From Pyxicephalus adspersus (Eukaryota; Chordata; Amphibia; Anura; Pyxicephalidae), in assembly GCF_032062135.1 (NCBI RefSeq), contig NC_092868.1, positions 50,139,163 to 50,203,162 of the forward strand: a DNA stretch of 64,000 nucleotides. Reading direction: 5' to 3'. The notes below the pieces were generated by a model. That model saw only the letters and a program-made list of their open reading frames with translations, had not been told where the DNA came from and ran no database searches. How positions within the stretch are numbered: the stretch's first letter is position 1; the number at the start of each line of letters is the position of its first letter. The position numbers and the translations under genes are program-made. Positions 24,040 through 34,700 of the stretch are shown piece after piece.

Positions 24040-24214
24040 TTCCCACACTCCCCCCTGCATCCTGTATTATCCTCTGCTATTAGAGGCTCCAGATGCCACC
24101 TTGTAGTGTGACACACGTCCATTGTCCCTACTGCTCTGTGATTGGCTGCTGAGTGTGGGAACCTCTGGAAAGCCAGTTCTCCATACATTATTATGCAGGG
24201 AGAGGGGTATATAT
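24040..24214 (+). promoter_or_regulatory. Notch-type promoter of hes5-like gene A
   Basis: From distal to proximal: RBPJ/Su(H) site TTCCCAC at 24040-24046; proneural-type E-box CAGATG at 24090-24095; a segment with CCATTGTCC (SOX-like, 24118-24126); inverted CCAAT (ATTGG, 24141-24145); RBPJ site GTGGGAA at 24155-24161; conserved ACATTATTATGCAG at 24185-24198; TATATAT at 24208-24214. The start codon follows 76 bp after the TATA box. The RBPJ sites point away from each other with 108 bp between, unlike the close head-to-head paired site of Drosophila E(spl) genes. The same ordered set precedes all five genes. Confidence 0.8.
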
Positions 24215-24289
24215 GGAGGGCTCAGATGCTCAATAGCAGACACAGCAACTGGCTCACCCAGCACACTGACTGCTACCAGCTCCACCAAC

Positions 24290-25323
24290 ATGGCACCATG
24301 CACCATGAGGACATTGGATCAGCAAGCTACCAATGGGCTCCGAAAGGTAAGATTTTCCTCTAGTGCGCTTACTTTATATATTTTCTTTTACATTTTTTTA
24401 TTACTATATATTTGCTAGAGTGTCTGATGAAAGAACAAAAGCAGACAACTACTATTCCTTATTGTAGTTCCTTCATATTGCTGCGATTTGCTTGAAGTTT
24501 CCATTTCTTAAAATAAATCAATTCATCATTAGCACCTTTCAGCTGCACAGTGAGCAGACTTTTCTTTATATTCACTTCTATTTAATAAGTTTCTGATGAA
24601 AGAACAAATTCAAATGAATATTATTCATTATTGTAGTTCTTTTTTACATTAAATGGGTAGCTTTCAGCTGCACATTGAGCAGACATTGCTTTATAGGAAC
24701 TTGTATTTATTAAATTTATTATTTACCTTCTGTACCCATCATTCAAAGTTAGATTGATATAGATGGTGATAACAAATATATTAACTATTTCTTGTCTTGT
24801 TTCTGCAGCTGAGAAAGCCTGTTATTGAGAAAATGAGAAGAGATCGCATTAACAGCAGCATTGAGCAGCTGCGTCTCATATTGGAGAAAGAATTCCAAAA
24901 AAATCAACTGCCCTCCAAACCTGAGAAGGCCGACATATTGGAGATGACGGTCATCTTCATACAGCAGTACATGGCTGAGAAAAGTAAGTAAGCCCTCACC
25001 CACCCCATGCCTGACCTAGGTCTTGAGTTTATTGATGAGCAGATGATTATAGATTGGATTTTATATAACTAACATGCATCTTGTCTATTCCAGATGTGAC
25101 AACAAGCTCCAGCCAAGCCCATAGAGATGGCTACTCCACCTGTGTCCGAGACTCTGTGAACTTCCTATCCTTGCACACACAGACAGACACCCGGATGCAG
25201 CTGCTGCAGAACCTCCATGGGGTCCAGATTGTGAACAATACTCCTTCTGCATTCCCTATCTCCCAAACCTCCAGCAAGCCCAGAACTCCAGACAGCAGCA
25301 TAGCCCTATGGAGACCCTGGTAG
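24290..25323 (+). CDS. hes5-like: hes5-like bHLH-Orange repressor, gene A
   Basis: Spliced CDS: exons 24290-24346, 24809-24983 and 25094-25323, giving 153 aa. Introns are GT-AG; the second splits codon 78. Residues 20-77 are the bHLH, with basic region LRKPVIEKMRRDRIN (proline in the basic region is diagnostic of Hes factors) and helix 2 DILEMTVIFIQQYM. Residues about 86-125 form the Orange domain (AHRDGYSTCVRDSVNFL). The protein ends in WRPW, which recruits Groucho/TLE corepressors. Such proteins are nuclear repressors downstream of Notch that restrain neuronal differentiation. The ATG was chosen because it lies 76 bp after the TATA box and opens a 19-codon exon shared by C and E. A possible alternative start lies five codons in. 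Gene A differs from C in the bHLH by Ile68 versus Ser. Which frog hes5 paralogue it matches cannot be settled here. Confidence 0.95.
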
Positions 25324-26790
25324 ACAATGTGGACTCTATTCTGGACTGTACATGGAGTTGGGTGTACAAGGAGCCTACCTGACACCTGTACATAGGGATC
25401 TGATCCCCATGAATGTATCTATCAAATGGACATTGCATGTAATCACATTGTGATCTCATAGTATTCTGTATTGTATGATAGAAGTAGACCTAACTTCTCC
25501 TATATGGACATTGTACTGTATATGGAGCTAGGAGCACTGGTCATATCATCTGCTTCTTTAGAGGGAGGTGGTTCCATATTTATATAAATATGAATAGTTA
25601 TCTTCTATGAAGAAAATGAATATGAGCTATTCACTGAGCCTTCTCAGTGTTACATTGTAAGCTATAGTATGATGATATGATATGAATGATACCTAAGACA
25701 TGCAAAATTGACTTACAATATTAAGAAGCCACTTTAGCATGCCATTAGTCATTTACAACACTTGGTCATTCAGGATCAATGTCTGCAAACAATGGACTTG
25801 CAGAATTCTTTATTATTGTAAAGATTGTCACATTCTGTGAATGTTCTGTGTTACATGTATCCCATGCAATGTATCCCAATGGGGTGTGACTGCATGTTGT
25901 AACTTTATAAGTGTCAAGTTGTATTTATGTTTGTTGAATCTTCTGTATACAAATATAGAATAATATTATAATACGGTCTTTGTATTCTGCTGAAGAACTG
26001 AGTACATTAGTATTGCATTTGCTGCATTCAGGTATACAATGTAACTATAACATATTATACATTGTGATTATTCCTTTATAAGGAAAACCTATATAATAAT
26101 ATATTATATGTATCATATCGCTTAGATATTCAGTATTATAAAAAAATGTTCATCTATTAGATGTATTTTTGTATGCTCTATTGGCAGTAGATTGGTCAAG
26201 TTGTATTTATGTTTGTTGAATCTTCTGTATACAAATATAGAATAATAATACAATACAGTGTTTGTATTCTGCTAAAAGTACATTAGTAGTGCATTTGATG
26301 CATTCATGTATACAATGTATCTATAACATATTATACATTTTGATTATTCCTTTATAAGGAAAACATATATATATAGATATAATATATGTATCATATCGTT
26401 TAGATATTCAGTATTATAAAAATTGTTCATCGATTAGATGTATTATTGTTTGCTCTATTGGCAGTAATAGATCAGATAAAGAAAGCAGCAGGATTTGCAT
26501 TTTTTGCAAATGTTATGTTTATGTATGATCAGTGTAAGCAATATTTGCAGGAATTGTCTGTATGTTAAATATAACATATTATGGTATGCATTATCTGCAA
26601 AATAATTTAACAAAGAATTCGTCTTTGAATTAAGTGTGCAAGATTTGCAGTGTACAATGTAACCTAGGGTGCTATGCCATTCTTATGGGATTTACACATT
26701 TGTATCCATGCATTATATGCAGATGTGATCAATGGATTTGTGTTGTTACAAGTTCAGTATTTATATAATAAATCTTTTATTTATTTAAAA
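25324..26790 (+). other. 3' UTR of gene A with polyadenylation signal
   Basis: AT-rich, no long frame. AATAAA at 26767-26772 is the first good polyadenylation signal after the stop. Within it, GTAATCACATTGTGAT at 25439-25454 resembles motifs in the UTRs of B and D, and GCAATATTTGCA lies at 26538-26549. A direct duplication of about 282 bp occupies 25914-26476. Many AT-rich elements fit the short mRNA half-life typical of Hes transcripts. Confidence 0.7.
25914..26476 (+). repeat. Direct tandem duplication, unit about 282 bp
   Basis: TCAAGTTGTATTTATGTTTG opens both copies at 25914 and 26196. They stay similar through TCTTCTGTATACAAATATAG, ATTATTCCTTTATAAGG and CATCTATTAGATGTAT or its variant to about 26195 and 26476. 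Small indels separate them. The duplication lies entirely in the predicted 3' UTR of gene A. Confidence 0.9.
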
Positions 26791-26799
26791 TTAGTGTTG

Positions 26800-27780
26800 A
26801 TCTTTTTTACTTTGCAAATTCCAATTTGAGATAACAATTGTAATTGTTACTTGTCAATGAATATAGAATAAGTAATTTTTTTCATATTTAGTCATCAGAG
26901 TAACAAGTTTATTAACTTATAAAAGTCTTGGGGGATCTTCCCAAATGGTCTATTCAGCTCTATGCAGGTAAAATCCTTCTCTGGTAAACTTTAAATGTGT
27001 TCCGGCCGCTGACCCTAAAGTGTGTGATGTCCCTGATTTCCAATACATGAACGGTTGGCATTTTAAGAGTCAGTCCATCCAAATCCAATATTTCAGGTTT
27101 TTAAGTTAAATCACTTTTCTTTTACTTCTTGAGATCACATGGCCATATCTCTTGAATTCCCAAGTCTACACATATGTTATACCCATAATTCCCGCACCAT
27201 TCACAAGAATGGTTTTCTGGAGTTGCCTACACATCCAAATATATAAATTTCATTTATTTAAAGCAATTCTTTAGTGAAGAGCTCCAACCCAATCTACTTG
27301 CGGCTTGTAAAACAAACAGATATATACTTGCCTTTCTGTTTGTCCATTTCCCAAACTTTACCACTGAGTGATCTAGGGCCATTGCGTATCTGCCACTTCT
27401 GGGGTACCAAATACCTAAGCCCACGCCTAATGCGCTGGTTTCTACCTCTAACTCCTTTATCATCGCAAGATGTAGGAGGTGATGGGAAGAACCACAGTGC
27501 ATAATGGAGTATTTAGATATTTACACATCCGGAGGAGTCAAATATTTACATCTGCTAGAGATCAGTCAAGTACTGAGGTTGGAAAATATGGTTTATTGGA
27601 AAGGTAAGTATTCATGTTGTTCTTTCACAGGATACAACTCCTTTAGTTACAACCCTGCAGTGATAGGGTGTCTTTAAAGAGACACCACTGGTAGGCATTG
27701 CTACCGTGCCCCTCATTGCCCTGATTCACTGTATTGGAGTTCTCCAATCTCTAGGTAAGTCAGGGTCCATATAAAGCTCA
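26800..27780. other. Intergenic, no gene seen
   Basis: Unassigned sequence between gene A and the minisatellite that follows. No recognisable domain in any frame and no clear repeat copy elsewhere in the window. Confidence 0.5.
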
Positions 27781-27839
27781 GAATCAATCAGAGGGCTTCA
27801 CTTGAATCTTTCGAATGAAGGGTGTTCAGGGTGGCAGTG

Positions 27840-28490
27840 CTGTATTTTGGGGAGGCAGGAGACAAGGGGAGTACAACATGTCCCCCAATGTACCCAGACA
27901 TACTAGTAATTATTGGAGTTCTGGAGTCAGATTGGGTTGGTGGGGAAGAGTAACTGAAGACTTCCAAAGGTGGCACCTATAAAGTGAACCTCCTTAGTAC
28001 CGCTATTGTATTTTGGGGAGGCAGGAGACAGGCGGAGAGTAACATGACCTCCTCCACACCTCTTCTTGGGTTCCCAGTGTCATAACAAGGTGGTAGCTTC
28101 CAAAGGTACCACCTATAAACCAAACCTCATTAATACCGATAAAGTATTGTATTTTGGGGAGGCAGGAGACAGACAGAGAGTAACATGTCCTCCTTCATAC
28201 TCAGAAATACTGGTAATTCTTGGGGGTCCCAGTATTATATTGGGGTTGTGATAGAGTGTGGGAAAGAGTAACTGAAGACTTCCAATGGTGCCACCTATAA
28301 ACCAAACCTCATTAATAGTGGTAAAGTATTGTATTTTGGGGGGACAGGAGACAGACAGAGAGTAACATGTCTCCCTTCATACCCAGAAATACTGGTAATT
28401 CTTGGGGGTCCAGTATTATATTGGGGTTGTGATAGAGTGTGGGAAAGAGTAACTGAAGACCAATGGTGCCACCTATAAACTGAACCTCCT
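27840..28490. repeat. Minisatellite of about 140-185-bp units containing RBPJ-like sites
   Basis: Four units share TATTTTGGGGAGGCAGGAGACA, AGAGTAACATG, a CCAGACATACTAGTAATT or AGAAATACTGGTAATTC segment, GAGTGTGGGAAAGAGTAAC and TGGTGCCACCTATAAACC. Two units carry a perfect GTGTGGGAA, at 28256-28264 and 28437-28445. In the first unit this position reads GGTGGGGAA; the short second unit lacks the segment. Located between hes5-like genes A and B. Confidence 0.8.
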
Positions 28491-28554
28491 TTTTACTGGT
28501 AAAGTCTGAATTACCCTTTAAAAAGGCCCAGGTCTATAACATTTATTACTCCAT

Positions 28555-28825
28555 CAGCTGTGGTCCAGTCTTTGATGTTCAGGGTAATGAGGTGTCATTG
28601 ACATGTTAGCTAGCCTCTTATCACACCGCAGCATCCTCTGTCTCTGGAGATCCCACAGATGAGCCTCCAATAACCCTACTCCCCAGGCACATGGGAATCT
28701 CCGATACAATCAATGGAAATCAGCATCTTCATTAGAAAGCCACAGACATATTTTTACCGGAGATACATGTGGATGAAACTGATAAGTTTGTGTTGGACTA
28801 AAAAGTGAAATTATGGTCTCATCTT
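28555..28825 (+). promoter_or_regulatory. Paralogous conserved intergenic block, copy 1 (candidate enhancer)
   Basis: This non-coding block recurs in inverted orientation at 40562-40812. Shared segments include TTGATGTTCAGGGTAATGAG, TCTTATCACACC, GCATCCTCTGTCTCTGGAGA, CACATGGGAATCTCC and ACTGATAAGTTTGTGTT. Both copies lie downstream of one hes5-like gene and upstream of the next. CATGGGAA at 28690-28697 fits the RBPJ consensus YRTGRGAA. Flanking sequence has diverged, so retention suggests function, though a shared old repeat is possible. Confidence 0.5.
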
Positions 28826-28829
28826 GTAA

Positions 28830-30700
28830 TGGAATACTCATTATTCCTCCTTTTTTAGAAACCCAATTAGTCTTTCTCATTTGCCAAAGATATTTTATCT
28901 TTTAATAAATTGGAACTGTGACATCAGGACCCAAAGGTGCCCATAGATACATGATGGTTGTTTATGGGCTAGATCAATCAGAAAATCTAACGTCTATAAG
29001 GTGTCAGTAGACATCAAGCTGTGGCTTGTTAGAAAAGAAAAGCAATCAAAGAAACAAAAAGCTTCAGTGGGGACAGCAGAGCAACTCCTTTCCATAAACT
29101 ATAGATCAACAGTTGCATGATGTGAACGTTTATGTTAAAGGAAGTGCCTCTGGATTTAAATGCTTGGTGAAGTTCTATAGTGAACCTAAACTTTCAAGTG
29201 GAGGAGGTCATTAAGAAGGTTATTGGTAATGGTCACCTATCTGTGGTACTCTCCAACTATTAGATTGTCACCAGAAACAATAGGGTGACTGTTATCTTTA
29301 GTCTTTGAGTGCCTTCAACTTATGGCTTGGCATCATCCAGGGTTGGCATTATAGCCGTTCCCTACTATAACTGGGCTGTGTGCAAGATGACAAAGAAAAT
29401 AGCATGACTGCAGATCATCTGATATATGGAATATGTGGGTAACTTGAATAAAGGGATTTCAAATTTCATAAAAATTTACTCTTTTTCCTCCAGCCTATAG
29501 ACATCTGAGAGCAGCCAAATGCTCATCCATGATACTGTCAACTCCAAAGTGTCACCAATGTATGATGGTTGTACAGAAATCCCACATTGTTTCATCCCAT
29601 CTGTTGTGAATAAGAAATATACCAACTGATGTTTTGAGGTAGATGTTGATTTGGTGAATACCTTGATAGTTTATGTTAGGGGGACACAGTGGTGACATTC
29701 CTGTTTGTAGATCTGCTCATCTGGTACTTCCAGAAGGCCCATGGAGGTATTGTGGTATAGAAGAGAGAATAGAAGGAAGAAGAGCAGGATTGGGGGAAAA
29801 GAATTAGGGTTCAGATTTGTGATGAGCACAGAATTCTACCGCAAGTTAAATTGTAATTCTACCCAAGTGAATGGGAGAGGTTGGAAACCATTTCTTGCAT
29901 GCAGCTTCACAAGGTTGTGGCAGATCATGGTGGGGTTCTCATAGGATGCTTTTGCCCACTTGGTTGTTGCTTTAAGGTTTGCACCGCAGCCAGGTGCAAA
30001 TCTCCATTAGGCTGTTTTGACGCTACCAGCCATGTGGTTTCACACTGCAAATGTAAAAAAGAATCCTTAGAAGTGTGATGGTAGTATTCCAATCTTACTG
30101 TTTTCACAGCATTTTTACAATAATCATAGTACAGCAGACTCCTGGCCAATTCTTCTTAGAATGGAAGATCTACTTTACAGGTTTATAAACTTTGGGATAA
30201 GCCAGTACTATATACTATATATACTAATATTAGTTACTACCAGTTCCTTTGGCAGTAACATTGGTCAGCCTTCTACAATAAAAATAAAAAAGATCCAAGA
30301 AGAACATATTAGGGTTGATTGCGTAAAACAGGATTTTCTTCTAGGACATGAATAAGTATCCAAAGCAAATATGTAACGCTCACTGACCAGTATTTAAATA
30401 GTTTATTATAAGGCTCCAAAGAAGAGAAGCTGGGCCCTACAATATGAAGATTTGTACACTGTAGTCTCCGATTGTTGCTATGCATGTGATCCAATTTACC
30501 AACATCTGCCCTTAAAAATTAGGTCTGGATGGAATGCCCTAAATTTTTACTAAACAGCTTTTATTTTTATTTATATTTTTAATATTTTTCCAAACAATGT
30601 GTTAAACTGTTCTTTTATTTTATATATCTGTTTATATATATTTTATTATTCCTTAGCATTACAAATATTGCAGCAACCTTCCTGCATACACAATACAAAG
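28830..30700. other. Intergenic, no gene seen
   Basis: Moderately AT-rich unassigned sequence upstream of gene B. Short open frames lack recognisable domains. I see no copy of the transposon families that recur elsewhere in the window. Confidence 0.5.
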
Positions 30701-30760
30701 TCAAAGCATTGGTGGGTTCTGCAATATGTCATATGTTAAAGGGCATCTTGAAGCAGGTCT

Positions 30761-30947
30761 TTCCCACACTTATCCTACAGCTTGCCCCCTACATATCACA
30801 TTATGCACTTCTATTAGAGGCTCCAGATGCCACCTTGCAGTGTGACACACGTCTATTGTCCCTACTGCTCTGTGATTGGTTGCTGAGTGTGGGAACCTCT
30901 GCACAGACTGATCCTCACACATTATTATGCAGAGTGAGGGGTATATA
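30761..30947 (+). promoter_or_regulatory. Notch-type promoter of hes5-like gene B
   Basis: RBPJ TTCCCAC at 30761-30767; E-box CAGATG at 30824-30829; SOX-like CTATTGTCC near 30853-30861; inverted CCAAT (ATTGG, 30875-30879); RBPJ GTGGGAA at 30889-30895; ACATTATTATGCAG at 30919-30932; TATATA at 30942-30947. The gap between RBPJ sites is 121 bp. Order and orientation are as in gene A; the start codon lies 93 bp past the TATA box. Confidence 0.8.
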
Positions 30948-31039
30948 GAGAGGAGGGTCAGCTCTCTGACTTCACATCACTGAGAACCCTTCCACTCTGA
31001 GGACATTGAGCACTGCTTTAGGCTTACTGGCTGAATACC

Positions 31040-32325
31040 ATGGCTCCTTCCAGCAGCCCTGTACTGCATTGTGCTGAACGCCAACTCACACAGCAACCCA
31101 GAAAGGTAAGCTTTCCATTTTATATCCTGGTAACGTCTCCTTTTAGAGCTCCCTATCTTGATAGCTCAAAAAAATTTAATCTTATTCATTAGCTTTTTCC
31201 ATCTTGCCCTCATAGATCTTTCCATCCTGGCACCTCAAAGGTTCCCCTTCTCGCTTCTAGATCTTCTTTCCCTGTTCTCTAAGATCTCCCCATTCTGGTC
31301 CCTTCAAAATACTCATTCATGTTACTATTCTAGATCTTCTCTCCCTGTCCTCCAAGATCTTTCCATCCTGACACCCCAAAGGTTCTTCTTCTCACTTCTA
31401 GATCTTTTTTCCCTGTTCTCCAAGAGCTCCTCATCCTAGTCCCTCCAAGGTTCTCCTTCTTGTTACTATTCTAAATCTTCTCTCCCTGTCCTCAATCCTG
31501 GTCCCTCCAAGATTCTCCTTCTTGTTACTATTAGACATCTTCTCACTCTGTCCTCCAAGATCTTCCCATCCTGGGACCTCCAAAATCCCTTGTTCAGTTG
31601 TCCCACTAGGTCTTCCCATCCAGTGTCTCACCTAATTCCTCCACCCTGGCAACTCCAAAGTTTTGCATCTTAACCCCCTTCTAAGTCTTATCAACCTGTC
31701 TTCTCCTAGATTCCACCTAACTTCATTCTTTTTCTTCCTGAAATCCCTATTATCTATTTGTGCATTCTATAAGCAATCACTAACCATTCTGTGTATTATT
31801 TTGTGCAGCTGAGAAAGCCTGTTATTGAGAAAATGAGAAGAGATCGCATTAACAATAGCATCGAGCAACTGCGTCTCATATTGGAGAAAGAATTTCAGAA
31901 ACATAAATTGTCCTCCAAACCTGAGAAGGCCGACATATTGGAGATGACGGTCAACTTCATACAGCAGTACATGGCTGAGAAAAGTAAGTAAACCCCTACC
32001 AACACCATGCTTGTTCTAGATCCTGAGTTTCCTGATGAGCAGATGATTGTAGAAGGTGATATTGGATTTTATCTAACTAACATGTGTCTTGTCTATTCCA
32101 GATGAAACAACTTCCAGCCAAGCCCATAGAGATGGCTACTCCACCTGCATCCAGAACTCCGTGAACTTTCTGTCTGTGCATGCAGAGAAGGAAACCCACA
32201 TGCAACTGTTGCAGAGCCTCCATGGAACCCAGATTATGGCCAACACTCCTGTACTTCCCATTGCACAGATCCCCAGCAAGCCCAACACTCCAGACAGCAG
32301 CAAAGCCTTGTGGAGACCCTGGTAG
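31040..32325 (+). CDS. hes5-like: hes5-like bHLH-Orange repressor, gene B
   Basis: Exons 31040-31105, 31809-31983 and 32102-32325, 154 aa, GT-AG introns of 703 and 118 bp with the family's phases. Exon 1 (22 codons, MAPSSSPVLHCAERQ start) pairs it with gene D rather than with A, C and E. bHLH at residues 23-80; its loop reads KHKLSSKPEK, where the others have QLPSKPEK. The Orange region contains AHRDGYSTCIQNSVNFL, and the C-terminus is LWRPW. Role inferred from family: a Notch-induced nuclear repressor acting with Groucho/TLE. Intron 1 holds a minisatellite also seen in gene D, which supports common descent of the pair. Confidence 0.95.
31160..31690 (+). repeat. Minisatellite in intron 1 of gene B
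   Basis: Roughly 60-70-bp units rich in pyrimidine on the sense strand, with CTAGATCTTC, CTCCAAGATCTTCC and CATCCTGG(C/T)(A/C)CC. Intron 1 of gene D contains the same motifs in the same sense (minus strand). Confidence 0.75.
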
Positions 32326-32631
32326 AGACACTTTTCAGGACTTTGAGCTGTATACATTAAGTTGGGTGTACAAGAAGCATACAATGGTATTTAGGGGTCT
32401 GACCCCAATCTCTGCGTCCTATCATATTGATAGAGAGTAAGGTTACAATGACCATTATGTAATCATGAAATGATCCAATACTAGGTTATATATTATGCTG
32501 GGATCAGATCCTAGTTTTAGTACATTCCTGTTTGGAATGGGTTGTATATATATGTGTATTTCTATCTGCTTTATTATAAAGCTAAAATGTAAGATTATTG
32601 TTCTTATTATTATATGTTATGTGTAACACAT

Positions 32632-32673
<42 letters not shown>

Positions 32674-33745
32674 TTAGGGTACAAAACATATTAGAATTAT
32701 GTTATTGGGCCAATGAAATAGTCTACAGCAATCAGATGCAAATTGCAGCTATCATTTTTTACATATATTATACAAAATGCAAGCGTTGGTTTGCTGCAGC
32801 AAAACATGAAGCCCAATTACAATCATTATTCACTATGTTTTATATTAAAACTAGAGTACATTTCACATTTACTGATACTGAAATGTATTATGGAAGTCAC
32901 AAAAGTGGCATTGTATCTGTCATAAAAATGACATTGTATATTTTCTATGAAATCTCTAGGTTTTATTTATTAGATAATGCAAGCTAGAATCAGATTTGCT
33001 GATTTAGGGTAACATTGACAATCAAAATGTCATGCGCTCAAGCTTATATTTTTATATTGTATTACATTTTGCAAAATAATATAATGCTATAAGAAAAGTA
33101 CAGAGAGCATTTATATTAAGTATCCATTAATAATGACAATTTGACATTATTGAGTGTCAAAGGTTATTTAGGCTGGGTGCACATTTTGAATGATTTTTGT
33201 GCTTTTGTGAGATTTAGGCTACAAATAGGGAACAATTATCACACAATTCAATGAATCTGTGTTATCAAATACTATTATATGCAGCTATATGTATAGCAAT
33301 CACTGGCACAAACAAAATTTTCCCATGTGCACCCAACTTTATGCCAGAAAGGCAGCAGATTGTCCACCAATGTCCTGCAATGGGGACAATCATGTTTTAT
33401 GTAAATTTGTAAATGTTTCACATTCATTGCTTTCAAAGATTTCTATTCATGTACTACTGACATAGTATTATAGTGTAATCACAATGTGATTGCCATAACT
33501 AACAATCCTATTTGTTGCCTTCTTGTGAAGGAGAAATGCCGGATGTTCTGCAATATTTGCAGTAAATATTGAAAAGGTTGAATATAATTCACATTATTGT
33601 TTGCAATATTTGCATGTTTGTATCATTTTGGGTGGGTAATATTTGCCTAAATCGATTGTGTAAAAGTATGCAACACATTCATACTTCTGTCTGAGATGTA
33701 ATTATGTTTTACTTCTTTGAAAATAAAATACTTTTTAAAAATAGA
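32326..33745 (+). other. 3' UTR of gene B with polyadenylation signal
   Basis: AT-rich; an (AT)n tract lies at 32634-32669. AATAAA at 33722-33727 is the likely polyadenylation signal. TGCAATATTTGCA occurs at 33549-33561 and 33602-33614, and the near-palindrome GTAATCACAATGTGAT at 33475-33490. No conserved coding frame. Confidence 0.65.
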
Positions 33746-34121
33746 AAATATTTTGTGTATTGTATTTACTCAGCAATGGTAAATAAGTGTACTGTTGTTC
33801 TGGAAAATAAATAATGCATTGTGTGTGTATGGGAAGGGGTAGGGGTTACAATGGACCAATTCCCTCAGCGTTTAGGTGCAAGTGGAGACGTTTGATCTCC
33901 TTTTCCTATATTTGACAGTTTGCTGCTGAGCACAACATAGCTATATAACCAAATTCTAGGCTCATCCAATGAAAACCAAGAGAACACTCCATATTTATTA
34001 TTGTAAGCAGTCATGCGGTATATTTGGTAATGATTCTGCTTTTACTTGCTTTTTACAGCAATAATTGTCAACTCCCTGCCAGCAGCACATTGGAGAGTCT
34101 GACCGCTGCTGTCATCCAATG

Positions 34122-34328
34122 ATCCTGATTTATTAAGGTTCTCCAAGACTGAAGACTATAGACCAAATGGAAGAACCTGCGTAATCCTGAAAACCTGGAA
34201 TAGATTTAATGAAAATATCAGTTGTCTTCAATACTGGACCAGATCCATACTAGGTTTGTTGGATCACCCAGGTTCTCCAATAATAGTCTACCTTCTCCAG
34301 TCTTGGAGAGCTTTAATAAACCAGGCCC
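34122..34328. mobile_element. Foldback MITE family 2, copy b
   Basis: Mirrored arms: CCTGATTTATTAAGGTTCTCC at the left and GGAGAGCTTTAATAAACCAGG at the right, with CTAGGTTTGTTGGATCACCC in the right arm. The left arm is partly decayed. Confidence 0.8.
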
Positions 34329-34562
34329 AATTTGCAGTGACCCAGACCTCTGGTGGTCCAATATGTGTCCCCGCACATTGCTCAAATCCATATCCCTGTT
34401 CATTGGAGCAGCGTGCAACGTTAGTTATAGGGGGTTGTCAGATTGCAGGAAACAAAGGCTGCTGCAATGTGCATGAGAGAGACCAACAAAAACACATAAA
34501 TGCTACTTAATCTAAGTTAGTTCATGAATTGCAGTCTGCAGCCAATGAACTTTGTGCTAAGG

Positions 34563-34600
34563 ATTTAAAGGCCAACTTTGCTAAAAACTGATATTTTTTA

Positions 34601-34654
<54 letters not shown>

Positions 34655-34700
34655 TTTCCTAAACAGAAATATCAGTTTTTAGCAAAGTTACCCTTTAAAC
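34563..34700. mobile_element. Foldback element around an (AT)n core
   Basis: GCTAAAAACTGATATTTTTT on the left is mirrored by AGAAATATCAGTTTTTAGC on the right around a TA-dinucleotide tract at 34605-34650. The outer ends (AAAGGCCAACTTTG/CAAAGTTACCCTTT) also pair approximately. It looks like a small palindromic MITE whose centre expanded as a microsatellite. Confidence 0.75.

Noticed and set aside
24040..24161. A canonical head-to-head Su(H) paired site (SPS)
   Set aside because: The two RBPJ sites are 108 bp apart and point outward, so the classical SPS label does not fit.
24797..24991. bHLH frame starting at an upstream ATG (MFLQLRKPV) as a separate short gene; same at 36905-37099 and 44910-45137
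   Set aside because: The ATG lies in the intron before a CAG acceptor. A spliced model with exon 1 and exon 3 gives a full Hes protein.
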